Part shown: positions 35,601 to 46,391 of the stretch, piece by piece
How the letters are laid out: every line of letters starts with the position of its first letter
Numbering within the stretch: position 1 is the first letter of the stretch
Assembly (NCBI GenBank): GCA_034440615.1
Contig: JAOTOM010003978.1
Location: forward strand, 62,001-126,000
DNA: 64,000 nt
Direction of reading: 5' to 3'
Source of the DNA: Ashinkailepas kermadecensis
Taxonomy: Eukaryota; Arthropoda; Thecostraca; Neolepadidae
Notes under the pieces: generated by a model
The model's input: the letters and a program-made list of their open reading frames with translations, nothing else
The model's database searches: none
What the model was told of the DNA's origin: nothing
Made by a program: the position numbers and the translations under genes

Positions 35601-35730
35601 TACGGTGTACCGATGCTCACCACCATGCACACATGTCTATTTATGTACATCATGCATGGGTGTAGCCACGGTTTCGAAATGGGGGGGGGGGGACAAACCA
35701 GGGACGCGGTAGGTTTGGATGAGATAGAGG
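32661..35730. other. Exon B-C intron segment: no gene
   Basis: AT-rich to 33260, CpG-rich at 33290-33740 (CRE-like cluster), then unique mixed sequence. A C14 run is at 35430-35443. No coding frame is supported. Confidence 0.6.
33590..33725. promoter_or_regulatory. Cluster of five CRE-like octamers with ~33-bp spacing
   Basis: TGACGTAA (33595), TTACGTCA (33617), TGACGTCA (33650, a perfect CRE), TGACGTTA (33683) and TTACGTCA (33717). Spacings are 22, 33, 33 and 34 bp. The flanking segment 33440-33740 is CpG-rich with GGCGGC runs. It lies in the 22-kb receptor intron, so an intronic enhancer is conceivable, but a degenerate tandem repeat would look the same. Confidence 0.3.
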
Positions 35731-36335
35731 GGTAACCGAAGAAATCAGCTTGAATTTTGACCCGTCGATATTATTTCGAATTATCAACTTTCTGATACCG
35801 CACAAATAGCGGCGTCGAATGACATCCATTTTCTGCAATTGAGCCATAGCGACGAAACGCGAGGTCATCGAAGAACTCAATCAAGCCTTTGACCTTGACA
35901 TGTCCCGGTTTGAAATGTTACTCGAGTGTTCACCACTGGCTATCACTTGATACCAGATTTGGATAGGTTTGAGCGAGAAAAAAATGAGGCGACCTAAGAA
36001 TCAGCTTGCCCTTTGTCCTCGAAAAATAATTCGATTGCTTACCTTTCTGATACCGCATAACAAGCCACGTCGAATGACGCCCATTTGATGGAAATTGAAG
36101 CGATGGCAACCGAACCTCGCGTTTGGTCGATATCGCTTCAATATCGCCATCTAATAAATCAAGCTAACCTTTGACCTTTAATTTTGGCCTTGACATGTAC
36201 CGGTTTGAAATGTTACACGATGGTTCATCACAGGCTATCACTTGATACCAGATTTGGGCAGGTTTGGGTGAGAACGGAAAAAATGGGAGGCTACCGAAGA
36301 AACCGGTTTGCGTTGGGCCTCGACCGTTTAGGTGG
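35731..36335. repeat. Tandem duplication of a ~260-300-bp noncoding unit
   Basis: Unit 1 starts at 35731, unit 2 at about 35987 and a partial third near 36288. Shared blocks include TTTCTGATACCGCA, CGTCGAATGAC, CCGGTTTGAAATGTTAC and GGCTATCACTTGATACCAGA followed by TTTGG. Both units carry TGACCTTGACATGT. Blocks are 80-95% alike with indels. No coding frame is conserved, and similar TGACCTT phrasing occurs at 59.8-60.5 kb. Confidence 0.88.
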
Positions 36336-37371
36336 TCATGTGCGACCTATGTAGTTGCTTCCAGCGGGTTCAGTACAGGCAGAAGAATTTGTGGTAATTG
36401 ATTCGAACGATCATAAAAGCGTCGCTGAATGCCAATACAAATACGCCTCTAGCGAACTCATCGCTGAATACGAATACAAATACGACGTTAATTTGACGTA
36501 TGTGCTTAAAGCTGGCCGTGACTCCCCTCCATGGTCTTGAAGATGCCCAAGGACACCCAAAGTCACGTTTGTTCAAGATATATCGGTATATGCACAGGGG
36601 AATGCACCCTAGGACGTACAATGCGGTAATACAAATTTGTTGCCTCGCGAAGCGCAATTTTCCACCCAAGAGAAAACACAAGATGGTCAAGGTTCATGTT
36701 ATTCAAGAATGGCCTGGAAGCAGAAATTTATAACGTTTGCTGATTTACTACTCGGAGATTTTGTGACGACAGATAACCTGTGAAGCCCGTTGATTGGCCA
36801 GATCGGCATCTAGTATATTTGGTGATTCTCTTGCATACATATTTTCACTTTGTATATGATTATGTATAATTTTGCGCTGATCATACTCAGGTAGCTGATG
36901 CTTGGGGGACACGAAATAAATTGAGGGGGACAAATCGCCACTTTTCGGAATTTGTGGGGACATGTCCTGTAGCCCCACCCCCACCCCAGCGGTTAAACCC
37001 ATGAATGCAATGTGCACTGGCGGTTCCAGCTGCTTACGGAGGGAGGCCAAACAAGGGCGGGTTCCGCCGATCGTTTCTTCATTAATAGGAACCATTCTGT
37101 ACCGCTGCAGGTAGCCCGTTGACTATAATTTCCGCGTTTTCGTTCGGGTTTGTCGTCAGCGAACTGCCAGTTCCAGATGGAAGGGCTCACGTGATTTATT
37201 AAATTTCATATCGCTGACCGCTGGCTCGGCTGCGCTCTCTACGCCGCTCGAATGCAGTCCTTCTCTATTGCCTGCTTCTCTACAACCCGCTGCTGAGTTT
37301 TTTTTGCAACGGCATGAGCCTGCACGTACCAGAAAAGGCAGTTGTTCAGTTCGCTGACAATACCTAGCTGC

Positions 37372-37435
37372 TTATTAGTTAGCTATTTATATATTCGGAC
37401 TTTAGGGCGTCCCGACTGCTATGGCTATATTGCGC
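37372..37435 (-). mobile_element. SINE-tail/hairpin fragment
   Basis: TTATTAGTTAGCTATTT, then ACTTTAGGGCGTCCCGACTG ... GGCTATATTGCGCCC, again the GGGCGC/GCGCCC hairpin with an A/T-rich tail in reverse orientation, as at 48295 and 46319. No clear target duplication is visible. Confidence 0.65.
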
Positions 37436-37494
37436 CCGCAACTCAGACGGTCACAGAAATGTCGTTAAATGTAGTACGAGACTTAACATCGTGG

Positions 37495-37945
37495 GCACAG
37501 TATGCATGGTTATTGTGCGGTGCTACATGGGTACAGTTGCATAGTCTGCATGGCTAATGTGCAGTACTACATGGGTTCGGTTGTACAGTCTGCATGGCTA
37601 TTGTGCTACATCGGTACAGTTTCACAGTCCGCAAGCTATTGTGCAGTACTACATGGGTACAATTTCAGTCTGCATGGCTATTGTGCACTGCTTCATGGGT
37701 ACAGTTGTACAGCTTGCATGGCTATTGTGCAGTGCTACATGGGTACAGGTGTACAGCTTGTACAGCTAATGTGCAGTGCTACATGAGTACAGTTGCAGTC
37801 TGCACGGCTATTGCGCAGTGCTACATGGATACAGTTATACAGCCTACATGGCTATTGTGCAGTACGACATGGATACAGTTGTAGTCTTCACGGCTATTGT
37901 GCAGTGCTGTATGGATACAGTTGCGCAGTATGCATGGGTGATGTA
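37495..37945. repeat. ~44-bp minisatellite, ~10 copies
   Basis: The unit is GCATGGCTATTGTGCAGTGC plus TACATGGGTACAGTTGTACAGTCT, with variable lengths of about 38-45 bp. No coding potential. Confidence 0.9.
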
Positions 37946-38289
37946 TGCAATGCTACAGACCTTGCATTATGCAACGAACATCAGCATAAATCGCTGATAA
38001 CGACACTTCAGACAGGAAATCCATCAGTCGTCACAATCGGATAGGGCGAGAATTGTCTGGCAGAACATCACCAAGCGAAGCTACCTGGACAAATACAAAT
38101 GGCGGCTACGTTCGTCAGCGTCGGCGGGGCAAACCGCAACATCAGCCAGGTCACTGCGCGGTTTACCACCTCAGCACAGCGTGTAGCCGCGAGTGGCATG
38201 GGTGTGCCCAGTGCGGAGGCGGCACAGTGTCGCCTCTTCACGTCTGAACTTACAACATGAAACACTCCACGGTCCCAGACGCTGTTCAA

Positions 38290-39450
38290 TGACCCCCCCC
38301 CGCTTGTTCGCAGGCGTCGCGTCCCACGCCGTCTAGCACTTGTCTCGGAGGAAAATATGGACACTTACGGTAATTTTCCGCGGCAGGAAATGGCAGTAAT
38401 CGAGTGCGCGAGGCATGCGCTGCTCGCCTCGCCGCAACATCCGTGAACTCCTTCCCAGAAATTACCACATGGCCAGGCAGCCAACACACAATCACCCGTC
38501 GCCCGAAGCCATGCAGTAAGATGGCTTTAGAAATAGCACGCAAAAGGGCGTTGGACGGATCAGATGTGGTCAGGGTCAACAGGCTGCTTAAATAATCTGT
38601 GAGGATAACCTGTCGATCGCCTTCCGACACTTGGATGTAGCATTCAATAAGGCATTCAAAATAGCGACGAGCTCTGACGAGAACCCAGACGCGTTCGTCG
38701 GGAGGAAAAAAGGATCGGGAGAGAAAGAGCCACAAGCAAAAGCGCTGCCCACACCATCGTCTGCCTGAAGCACATCAGTAAAGGTTGCCACCCAAACCTG
38801 AACTGACCCAATACGTTCGATAGCTAGCCAGTGCGCGTAACTCTTCGAGAGTGACATCGGCTTTACCGGTTTTCGCAACAGATACATCCACTTCCGAAGC
38901 GATCAACTCCCATGGGAGATTCTGCATTTACTATCGACTGTCTGCATTCCTGGATGTCTGACTCGAATTTCCTCGAAAATTTCTTACGAATGTGCGCACC
39001 AAATGAGGCGGTCCTCAAATTTCGCTCCGCTGTAAAGGTCAGAAGTCGCGAACAAAACGTGCGCAAGCGGGTGGTCAGGAAACTGGCGTAGCTTGCAAAC
39101 GTGACAATTTCCAAGCCTTCGCTGAGCAGACAGAGACCAAGCTCGTGCGCTTTTGCCGAGAGGCTCATCGTGGATGGGGTGCGCAATGCTCCGGTTGCAA
39201 TGCGGATATCGGTGCGATCACCGGCGTCCAGCGTGCTTTTGGTGGAAGTGCGAGCTCCATCGTAAGTAAAACAAGCGTGGTCTAACTTTGCAAGTGTCGG
39301 CGATCGATAGAGCAAAACCAGGGAGCACTTGTTCGCTCCATAGTTAATAAGCGCAGCATGTTTCGAGATGCGAAGAGCAGCGTGTGCTAGCAATATGTGA
39401 AGAAACGCAGACTGATTGTGCAGTGTTTTATTAAAACGCTCATTGTAACT
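38290..39450 (-). mobile_element. Degenerate RNase H-bearing LINE fragment (R1/I/LOA-like)
   Basis: Minus-strand frames run from the reverse transcriptase thumb (INYGANKCSLVLLYRSPTLA, KLDHACFTYDGA, RTDIRIATGALRTPSTMS) into an RNase H domain. The RNase H blocks are DGVGSAFACGSFS, SSELVAILNALLNA, ILTDYLSSLLTL, and VIVCWLPGHVVISGKEFTDV ahead of AARRAA. The W-x-PGH-x-x-I-x-G-x-E-x-x-D-x-x-A block is diagnostic of the retroelement RNase H C-terminal half. Frame breaks occur near 38875 and 38630. The active-site D of FTDGSK reads FTDVLQ. It is 5'-truncated and inactive, and lies in the 22-kb intron between exons B and C. Confidence 0.88.
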
Positions 39451-40050
39451 AGGATGATAATACAAAAATCAGCCCACGAAAATTCACCGCGGGCTGCATC
39501 GGAATTCGGCTCCCGTACGACGGGCGGTCGTGAGCTTGACCTGCCACAGCCAGAGTCGAATGTGCATTGCCGACACTGTACACCTGGGTTCGCATCCGAA
39601 ACACATGCAGGCCTCCTTCCTCCGTGACCCAAACGACAGTCTTCGGAACGGACGCGAGCCATGCCATGTGATGTGCCGAACATTCGCCAGGTGGCAGGGC
39701 CGCGGCGCCGCACGCCGATAGTCAACCATTCCTGAACTGTTCCCATCGACTCTGGGACCTGTTCTGCAGAAGTAGCTACGGAGCACGCACGACCACACTT
39801 TACCCGACATTTCATACCTTGTACGGAACGCACCCTATCAGAGGTGTTGTTTTGTATACATTTGAGGGGGCAGGTGCCCCCTCAATGTTGGCTTTGCCTC
39901 CCAAATAATTTCAACTTTTAACATGGGACCCTGCGGAAAGTGCCACCCCAAATCCATTTGGGTTCACCCATTGCCTTCATGCGTTTTCCCCCCCCCAAAC
40001 AAAAATCAACACCAGTGCACTCTACTCTTTACCGGTTCTGGTAAAAATGG

Positions 40051-40193
40051 TGTCACAAATAGCTTGGCAGTCAGACTGAACAACCTGGCACCTGAATACC
40101 CTGGATAGGTGTACTGTTTCCCACCACACCAATACCTAAGCAGGATATTCAGGTGCCAGGATGCCCAGCCTGACTGCCAAGCTATTTGTGACG
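40051..40193. mobile_element. Near-perfect hairpin / foldback element
   Basis: The arm 40051-40101 (TGTCACAAATAGCTTGGCAG, TCAGACTG, CCTGGCACCTGAATA) is complementary to 40141-40193 (TATTCAGGTGCCAGG ... CTGACTGCCAAGCTATTTGT GAC), with a ~40-base loop containing GGTGTACTG. The arms are about 50 bp with a handful of mismatches. The structure suggests a short foldback transposon. It could instead be a precursor-like RNA hairpin if transcribed; no evidence separates these. Confidence 0.75.
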
Positions 40194-40564
40194 CCAATAG
40201 TCGTCGCCACAAACTAATGCCTACCACTATTCCCTTCCCCCGGGTGCAGCCTACCGGGTGTCCCCGTCTCCACGGGTCGGGTCGAGTTGCTTCCTTCTGA
40301 ATGGAGCCAGCAACGGTGTTGGCTAGCACAAATGTTGGTAGACATTATCACTGGGTCCAGTCGGTGAGCGGGGTCCGAGGTGGAGACGCGCAGCCATGGC
40401 TGCTGCGGATGGCACTCACACGGTTAGGGAGTTGGTCTAGCGGGCAGGTAGTCTTGCTCGCGTCGGCTGCAGCTCCTTGCCGGTGTGTGTCGCCCTGCAG
40501 TCGAGCCACTGCAGCCGAGTCCTCCGCCGTACCTCCCACTAATCCGCGCCCCGACCCCATGGCC

Positions 40565-40768
40565 CACCCTCATTGGTCCACTCCCTGTGGCCGACCATCC
40601 TTGGTCCACTCCCCGTGGCCAACCATCATTGGTCCACTCCCTGTGGCCGACCATCATTGGTCCACTCCCTGTGGCCGACCCTTCTTGGTCCACTCCCCGT
40701 GGCCGACCCTCCTTTGTCCACTTCCCGTGGTCGACCCTCCCTTGTCCACTCCCCGTGGCTGACCCTGC
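40565..40768. repeat. 28-bp minisatellite, 7 copies
   Basis: The unit is TTGGTCCACTCCCTGTGGCC GACCATCA with increasing divergence to the right (TTTGTCCACTTCCCGTGG). Confidence 0.92.
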
Positions 40769-41459
40769 TCCGAGTCCTCTCCAGCTGGCTTTTCCGTCCG
40801 CCCTGCGAACTCCACGACTCTGCCGAGGCAGATTATGTCATGCCCTGCCCGCGTAGCGCTGCTTTCGTTCCACTCGACTTTGCGACCTCCATCCAGCGTT
40901 CCATTTCGCGTTTCCTTGATTGCGTCTTGTTCGCATTGGTCAACTGGGCAGCTGCTGGCCCATGTCGGCCGTCGTGCGCGATACAGGTCGCTGCCGCCGC
41001 TACGTATTGGCGCTTGGGATCATCCCCCCCCCACACACACACCTCCGGCAGCAGGGGGAGAGAGGGTAGCAGGGTTGTTCCTACGGGTGCTTGGAGCCGA
41101 GTGTGTGTGTATGTGTACGTGTATGTGTATGTGCGTGTGCGTCGTGTGTGTGTGTTAGCCGCCTGGATGGTGACCTATCAGTTCCCGCCAGTGTGCAAGA
41201 AGCGGATGCCATAAGCCGAGGTACCGAGCATCCACCATTATATGCTGTCTCGATGTTTGCTCGGGGTCAGAGCGAGACTCAGAGAGCGAGACTACGACCC
41301 TGCCTGCTCTGCAGTTGAGCCGCCTGGACAGCCATCACGGCTGGGCAGCCGGCCTTCCCGGGCCGGTTCGCCCGCACCGAACTACGCCCGGTGCAGCCGG
41401 CCGTACACCCGAACTGTGGCGGCCATCGGCTTCGTCATTTCCAGTCGAGCTGGCTGGTG

Positions 41460-41695
41460 TCCCTTCGGCGACGCCCGGCCCGCCGAGCGGGGGGGGGGCC
41501 CCGGGGGGTGGGGGGGGGCCCGGCGGTGTCGGCGGCGGAGCGCGCGACAGCCTGGGGAGTCGGGGGGGGGGGCGAACCCGGGGTGGGCGGCGCGGCCCCG
41601 GCGGGTCGGCGGAGGACCGGGCGGAGTCGGCGGCAGAGCGGGCGAACCCCCGGCGGTGTCGGCGGCGGAGCGCGCGACAGCCTGTCGACTGACAG
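41460..41695. repeat. G-rich, CpG-dense block with duplicated 32-mer
   Basis: GGCGGTGTCGGCGGCGGAGC GCGCGACAGCCT occurs at 41521-41552 and 41652-41683, with G8-G11 runs between. Quadruplex-prone on the plus strand. Confidence 0.85.
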
Positions 41696-42404
41696 AACCG
41701 CTCGAAGAGATGACCAGCCGGCCGGAGACGATGCTGACTCGGCAAAAGAATGCAAGCCTGCCTACAATACCGCAATGTCGCTGACAAACACGTATTCAAA
41801 TTCAACTCCACACGCCGATCCCCTCGCAACATTGATTCATGTTTTTCATCTCATTCACTTTTTAATTTAAGTGGTCGTGAAATATTTTTCAGTTGCAGCC
41901 TCCCAAAGAACAGAACGATTTTCCGCCCAGCATCAGCAGTTGTCATGCAATTGAATACAACTTGTGAGCCATGGATACAATGTGCACCGAAGTTGGCAAA
42001 CTATTACGATTTCCCCATACATTCCATACAGGTGTCTACATCCTGGGCGGATAGGCACAGGTACTCCTAAATTTGGATGGGAATTAACACTGGGAAACGC
42101 ACTGCCCACCTCCTCCATTTTTTTCCCTAAATCTTTAGCGGAGGCAAAGTGCCATCTGCTAGAGATTGCTACGTTAAAGAAGTAATTACGTTATTCCGGC
42201 TTATGTGACATCCGGTTATATCAACTAGTCAAGAAAGGAGAGACGCCGTCAAACAAGAAACATGGCGTAGAACACACATGGCATACAGGTACATATACAT
42301 ACATACAGACACTCATGACAATGGAAGGACATTTGGAGGGTGGGCAGCATCGTAACCTCCGGAGAGGCTCCACTGCCCACCTGCGACCTGAAAAGCGAAG
42401 CGGA

Positions 42405-42440
42405 GGCCCGACGTCCAGGGCGAGTCGTGGACGTCGGGCC
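42405..42440. other. Perfect 12-bp-arm hairpin
   Basis: GGCCCGACGTCC and GGACGTCGGGCC flank the 12-base loop AGGGCGAGTCGT. It lies just 3' of the RNase H LINE and may belong to its untranslated region or to a separate short element. Confidence 0.8.
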
Positions 42441-42699
42441 CGACCTTGTGTGTGTAAGTGTATGTTTTAAGTTAAAGCCTGGAAACCCCTAAAAAGGGGA
42501 AAACCAGGCTGCTTGGAAAACCCGAAGGTAAAAAACCAAGCGCAATTTAAGAGGAAATCCGTCCGTATTAGCCAATTTGGATCGGATCCTGTCTACCTAG
42601 TGTGTAATAACCTATATGTATGTGTTAGCGACGACGGAGAGGAAGAGATGTGGAGCGGAGTCATACAGCCAGTACGGAGTGTGGCACGTGTCATATAAC

Positions 42700-43595
42700 T
42701 TTCATCAGGTTAGCTTGAATCAGGAAATGTAACGGAGGCTTTATATCTGTTCGGAGAGTTTAGTGTCTTGTAGGAAACGGAAAAGTAACTCGAGGAGTGC
42801 TGGGTGGTCATTCCCGAGGAGAGCGCGGAGCGAAAGTTGTGAATGGATCTTGGCGAAATATTGGGTGATATAGCGACGGTGAAGAGTATATGATGGACAT
42901 GTGAGTAAAACATGGGCGACAGTGATGCGGACTCTGCATGTGGTGCAGATCGGGGGCCGATTTGGTCGATGAAAAAGATAATGGTGTGTTAGGTTGGTGT
43001 GTCCGAGGCGGAGTCTGGCGAGTACCACCTCACGCAAACGGGAGTGTTGTTGGGAAGAGGGCCAGTTAGAGAGTGTGGGCTTGATAGAGTGTAGATGTGT
43101 AGTGTCCTGCGACCAGCAGGCCTGGAGATATTTGTGGAATAACATATTGGTTACAGTAAGGAGATCACCGGGTGGAACTGGGGCATGATTATCCTGGGGG
43201 AGGTCTATTGCCGCCCTTGCAAGGCCGTCCGCGCGTTCGTTGCCCGGGATACCCCTATGTCCAGGGATCCAGAGAAGAGTGAGCTGTAGGTGTGCGTGGT
43301 TGTCATGATAGAGGTGTCGGATGGCGTGGAGTGTGGGGTGTGTGGTGTTGTGGATGGCCGCGAGGGCGTCAACAGAGGATCGTGAGTCAGTGCAGATTGT
43401 GGTAGGGGTGGTGATGTGACGTGCTATGATGTGTTGGAGGCAAGTGAGTATGGCGACTAATCTCCATTCCAACAAACGCCACTTAGCTGGCACAACAAGA
43501 CTAAATCGTGCGCCACTCACTGACACCGCCGCAAGGACTCGAAATTGTAGCATACTTCTGAGGTTTTTCAGGCTAATTTTCCCATACAACGTCAT
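42700..43595 (-). mobile_element. 5'-truncated LINE with intact RNase H and C-terminal zinc knuckle
   Basis: Minus-strand 3' end of a non-LTR retrotransposon of the RNase H-carrying group. Only the distal part of the polyprotein survives and is open to its stop. The 5' truncation falls near 43530-43600, inside the RNase H domain. 3'-flanking sequence to about 42240 may be its untranslated region but cannot be bounded. Because the reading frame is undamaged, this copy looks younger than those at 26-28 and 38-39 kb. Confidence 0.88.
42741..43595 (-). CDS. LINE polyprotein C-terminus: RNase H plus CCHC-like tail
   Basis: 284-codon open frame. From about residue 24 it follows an RNase H fold: GARFSLVVPAKWRLLEWRLV with the catalytic Glu equivalent shifted to W-R-L-V-A-I, then ICTDSRSSVDALAAI with its catalytic Asp, and LTLLWIPGHRGIPGNERADG with the final Asp. 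The tail has CTTCRVRITVAHVLLTCPSY, a C-x2-C-x(7)-H-x(4)-C knuckle usual at the end of such LINEs, and ends with a stop at 42741-42743. RNase H degrades the RNA strand of the cDNA hybrid during retrotransposition. The first ~20 residues have no similarity to the family and are probably flanking sequence. As the reverse transcriptase is missing, this is a truncated insertion and not a host gene. Confidence 0.8.
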   Translation of the reverse strand: MTLYGKISLKNLRSMLQFRVLAAVSVSGARFSLVVPAKWRLLEWRLVAILTCLQHIIARHITTPTTICTDSRSSVDALAAIHNTTHPTLHAIRHLYHDNHAHLQLTLLWIPGHRGIPGNERADGLARAAIDLPQDNHAPVPPGDLLTVTNMLFHKYLQACWSQDTTHLHSIKPTLSNWPSSQQHSRLREVVLARLRLGHTNLTHHYLFHRPNRPPICTTCRVRITVAHVLLTCPSYTLHRRYITQYFAKIHSQLSLRALLGNDHPALLELLFRFLQDTKLSEQI

Positions 43596-43834
43596 TGCCG
43601 CAATGCTAAATTCCGATATGTTCGGGGAGCGTGCCCCCCACCCCCTCCCATAGTGCTATCTTTCCCGAATCAGACATCTGCATGCAACAAACATTCAGCT
43701 ATCGAAAATTTTCCATTTCAAGCTATCTTCCCTGCTATGCAGCTCCCCATTCATCTGGAAATTTAACTGTGTGCGTCAAACACCGCCGACGCTGGCACGG
43801 GGGCTACCCGTGAGTTCGGCGGATGAGCCAGTCT

Positions 43835-44247
43835 TTGGTCGCCGAGCGCCAGTTTGCCGTTGTGGAGCCGAGTTCTCCGAACGGCATCGATCCGGACGGA
43901 CGCCCGTCGTGTCGTCTCACGGTGCGTGGACCAAGTCAACATGACCAATCTGCGCAGGCGTGGCTGCACGGCGGACCACCGGCAAGCGACAGCTCTCCTG
44001 TCTACGTGGGACACCCGCCTACCCGTCCGAGACGCGACCCTCGGGACACCCGCCGTGCTCTGGCAAACCACGTCGCTCGAGACTCGCCGGGCGGCCGCCG
44101 GCCAGCCCCGAGGCAGAGGAGTCGCCAGGCTACAGAGTACAGCCGGCCGAATCACGCGGTTTGTTCGGCTTTTCATGGCAGATCCCGGCAATAAATGCGC
44201 CGGCGAACCTACGTGGAAGCTCGTCCACATAGATAGCGCTACGTGGC
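43835..44247 (+). repeat. Left arm of ~410-bp inverted repeat pair
   Basis: This segment begins GGTCGCCGAGCGCCAG and contains GTTGTGGAGCCGAGTTCTCC, CACGGTGCGTGGA and CCCGTCCGAGACGCGACCC. It is the reverse complement of 44876-45277 with roughly one difference per ten bases and one short indel near 44070. Several frames stay open across both copies, including AQAWLH and PPTRPRRDPRDTRRAL, but a protein family was not recognised. It could be the terminal arm of a foldback transposon with a 630-bp core, or one of two copies of a dispersed repeat. Confidence 0.85.
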
Positions 44248-44875
44248 CTAAGGCGGGATGGGGGGGGGGGGGTAGCAGGGGAGGGTGTTACCAGTAAGAA
44301 AAAGACAGCGAGTACTGTCCACTGTAGCTACTGGTGCTGATGGCTCCGCGAGTAACCTGTATATAATGCAGGGATCATTATCATGCGGGACCCGCATCAT
44401 TCCTAATCCCGCACCCGCATCATTCAAGCCTTTGTCGGTGCGGTATGCGACGTCATCATACTTATGGCCATCATGCTTATGATCCTCCTAATCTCAGTTT
44501 TTAGACTTATCGAAGCACTCTTTGATGCTACATTGAATACAGTGTACATTACCTGGTACATACTACAGGCACGTCTGGCGACTCCACCAGCCTTTTATAT
44601 TTCCGACATATTGCCATCAGTCTAGGTATAACCCAATAAGTATAATGCACCGCCCTGTACCATCTGAACCATTTTTCTCCATCAATCACCTCTTTTTGGA
44701 ACAGATCACAAGCTTAGTTTCCACAATCACCCGACTGAAACTGTTTTTATATCCCTTTATCTCCCTCCCAAATGGTAGACTGTCCGCGATTACCCGTGAT
44801 CTTGCAACAATCACCTTTTTAGCAATGTAAACAAATGCTTAGATGTCATTGACCGCCAAAGTTTTCAGCATAGGT

Positions 44876-45277
44876 TACGTAGCACTAACTCTGTGGACGT
44901 GTTTCCACGTAATTCGCTGGCGTATTTATTATCGAGAGCCACCACGAAAAGTCGAACAAGCCAAGTGATACAGCTGGCTGTAATCTGTAGCCTGGCGACT
45001 TCTCTGCCTCGGGGCTGGCCGGCGGCCGCCCGGCAAGTCTCGAGCGATTTGCCAGAGTACGGCGGGTGTCCCGAGGGTCGCGTCTCGGACGGGTAGGCGG
45101 GTGTTCCATGTAGACAGGAGAGCTGTCGCTTGTCGGTGGTTCGCTGTGCAGCCACGCCTGTGCAGATTGGTCAAGTTCACTCCATCCACGCACCGTGAGA
45201 CGACACGACAGGCGTCCCGATCGATACCGTTCGGAGAACTCGGCTCCACAACGGTAGCCTGGCGCTCGGCGACGGCA
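44876..45277 (-). repeat. Right arm of ~410-bp inverted repeat pair
   Basis: Reverse complement of 43835-44247. The copy is conserved through the region containing CGACGGGTAGG-like and GCGTCTCGGACGGGTAGGCG blocks and ends at CGGCGACGGCAACT. The AT-richer intervening 44248-44875 has no recognised gene. No target-site duplication was found outside the arms, which weakens the single-transposon reading. Confidence 0.85.
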
Positions 45278-45784
45278 ACTCAGGAAATGGTGCGGGGAGC
45301 CACCCAACCGCAAAGGCGTGGGAACGTTGCAAGAGGTCTGCGGAGAAAATACGCCTTCCAAGTCGATTATTTCCATGGAGCTAATGGTTGAAATGTGCGG
45401 GCATGAGCCACAGGCGCACCCTGTTCCTAGCCAGACGACACGCGAGCCGCTGCATCCGGAGACAGCATGGGGCACACGAGCCGTGCAGCATCGAGAGACA
45501 AGACCCGGCAAGGAAGCAGACGAGATCACCGGCTAGGAGAGTGAAATTCCACAAAGAAAAACCGACACAAGTGACCCACCGCGCCGTCACACTCGGGTTT
45601 AAGCTGACCACAACTGAGACGTCGGCAGAGAACCGTCGACGTGTTCGGGCGGCCAATGAAAACACGTTGAAACTACGTGTCAGAATCGGCTGCGTCGGCT
45701 CATTGCGCGCAGCGCACGTGCAGGTGCGGCAGGGGGGGGGGGGGGCGGTGCGCCGGGCTACCACCAGCCGTTGACCATTATCCC

Positions 45785-46150
45785 CACAGACAGTGGTCAG
45801 ACCACAATGACCCCGGAAGGCAGTCCTCCACGCCGGCGTGCTGGTGTACCATTTGTGTTGAACCGGGCGTCACCACCTCCACACGATCAGACCACCGTGA
45901 CAGCAGACGTGGGCCTGTACAGCCCCGGAAGGCGGTCCGGCTCACGTTGGAGTGTTGGTGTGTCCTTGGTGTAGGACCGGGCGTCACCACCACGGCACAC
46001 GATCAGACCACCGTGACAGCAGACGCGGGCCTGTACAGCCCCGGAAGGCGGTCCGGCTCACGTTGGAGTGTTGGTGTGTCCTTGGTGTAGGACCGGGCAT
46101 CACCACCCCCACACGATCAGACCACCACGCCAGCAGCCGCCGGTCTGCAC
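45785..46150. repeat. ~117-bp tandem repeat, three copies
   Basis: Blocks ACACGATCAGACCACCGTGA, CAGCAGACGTGGGCCTGTAC, AGCCCCGGAAGGCGGTCCGG and CTCACGTTGGAGTGTTGGTG repeat. Copies two and three are nearly identical; the first and last are partial and diverged. Confidence 0.9.
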
Positions 46151-46305
46151 AGCCCGTGCTGTAGCCAGGTGGAGGTGGTGATCGGGTAGAGGTAGTGGTG
46201 ATCGACCGGGCACGCTCGGCTGCAGCCAGACCTCATCACCCAGTCCCACCACATGGCGGTCCGCCCCCAGGGTGAGCCGGCCCGGGTCAGGTCATACTTG
46301 AGTGT

Positions 46306-46391
46306 CACTGATAATGACGATGGGCGCTAAATGACCAAACCTGGTCGATGCGCCCTAAAACTCAAATAACCAACCAACCACTGATAATGAC
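46306..46391 (+). mobile_element. Ultrashort 3' SINE fragment with perfect 13-bp target duplication
   Basis: The inserted piece is 46319-46378, only 60 bp. It has the hairpin GGGCGCTAAATGACC ... GGTCGATGCGCCC followed by a TAAAACTCAAATAACCAACC tail. CACTGATAATGAC flanks it at 46306-46318 and 46379-46391. Hairpin and tail match the 3' domain of the SINE at 3335-3493 in layout and sequence, so this is a 5'-truncated retroposed copy or a minimal element of the same 3'-tail family. Confidence 0.85.

Larger units (their letters stand above)
40194..42699. other. Exon B-C intron segment: repeats and CpG-rich blocks, no gene
   Basis: Contains the 28-bp array, a (GT)n run at 41099-41155, the G-rich block at 41460-41695 and the hairpin at 42405-42440. 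The remainder (41700-42300) is unique. Confidence 0.6.

Noticed and set aside
40348..41832. Several GC-rich frames of 100-213 codons
   Set aside because: Open because of CpG-rich composition and the 28-bp repeat; they overlap on both strands and lack domains.
42994..43188. Plus-strand frame across the RNase H region
   Set aside because: Antisense shadow of the LINE RNase H frame.
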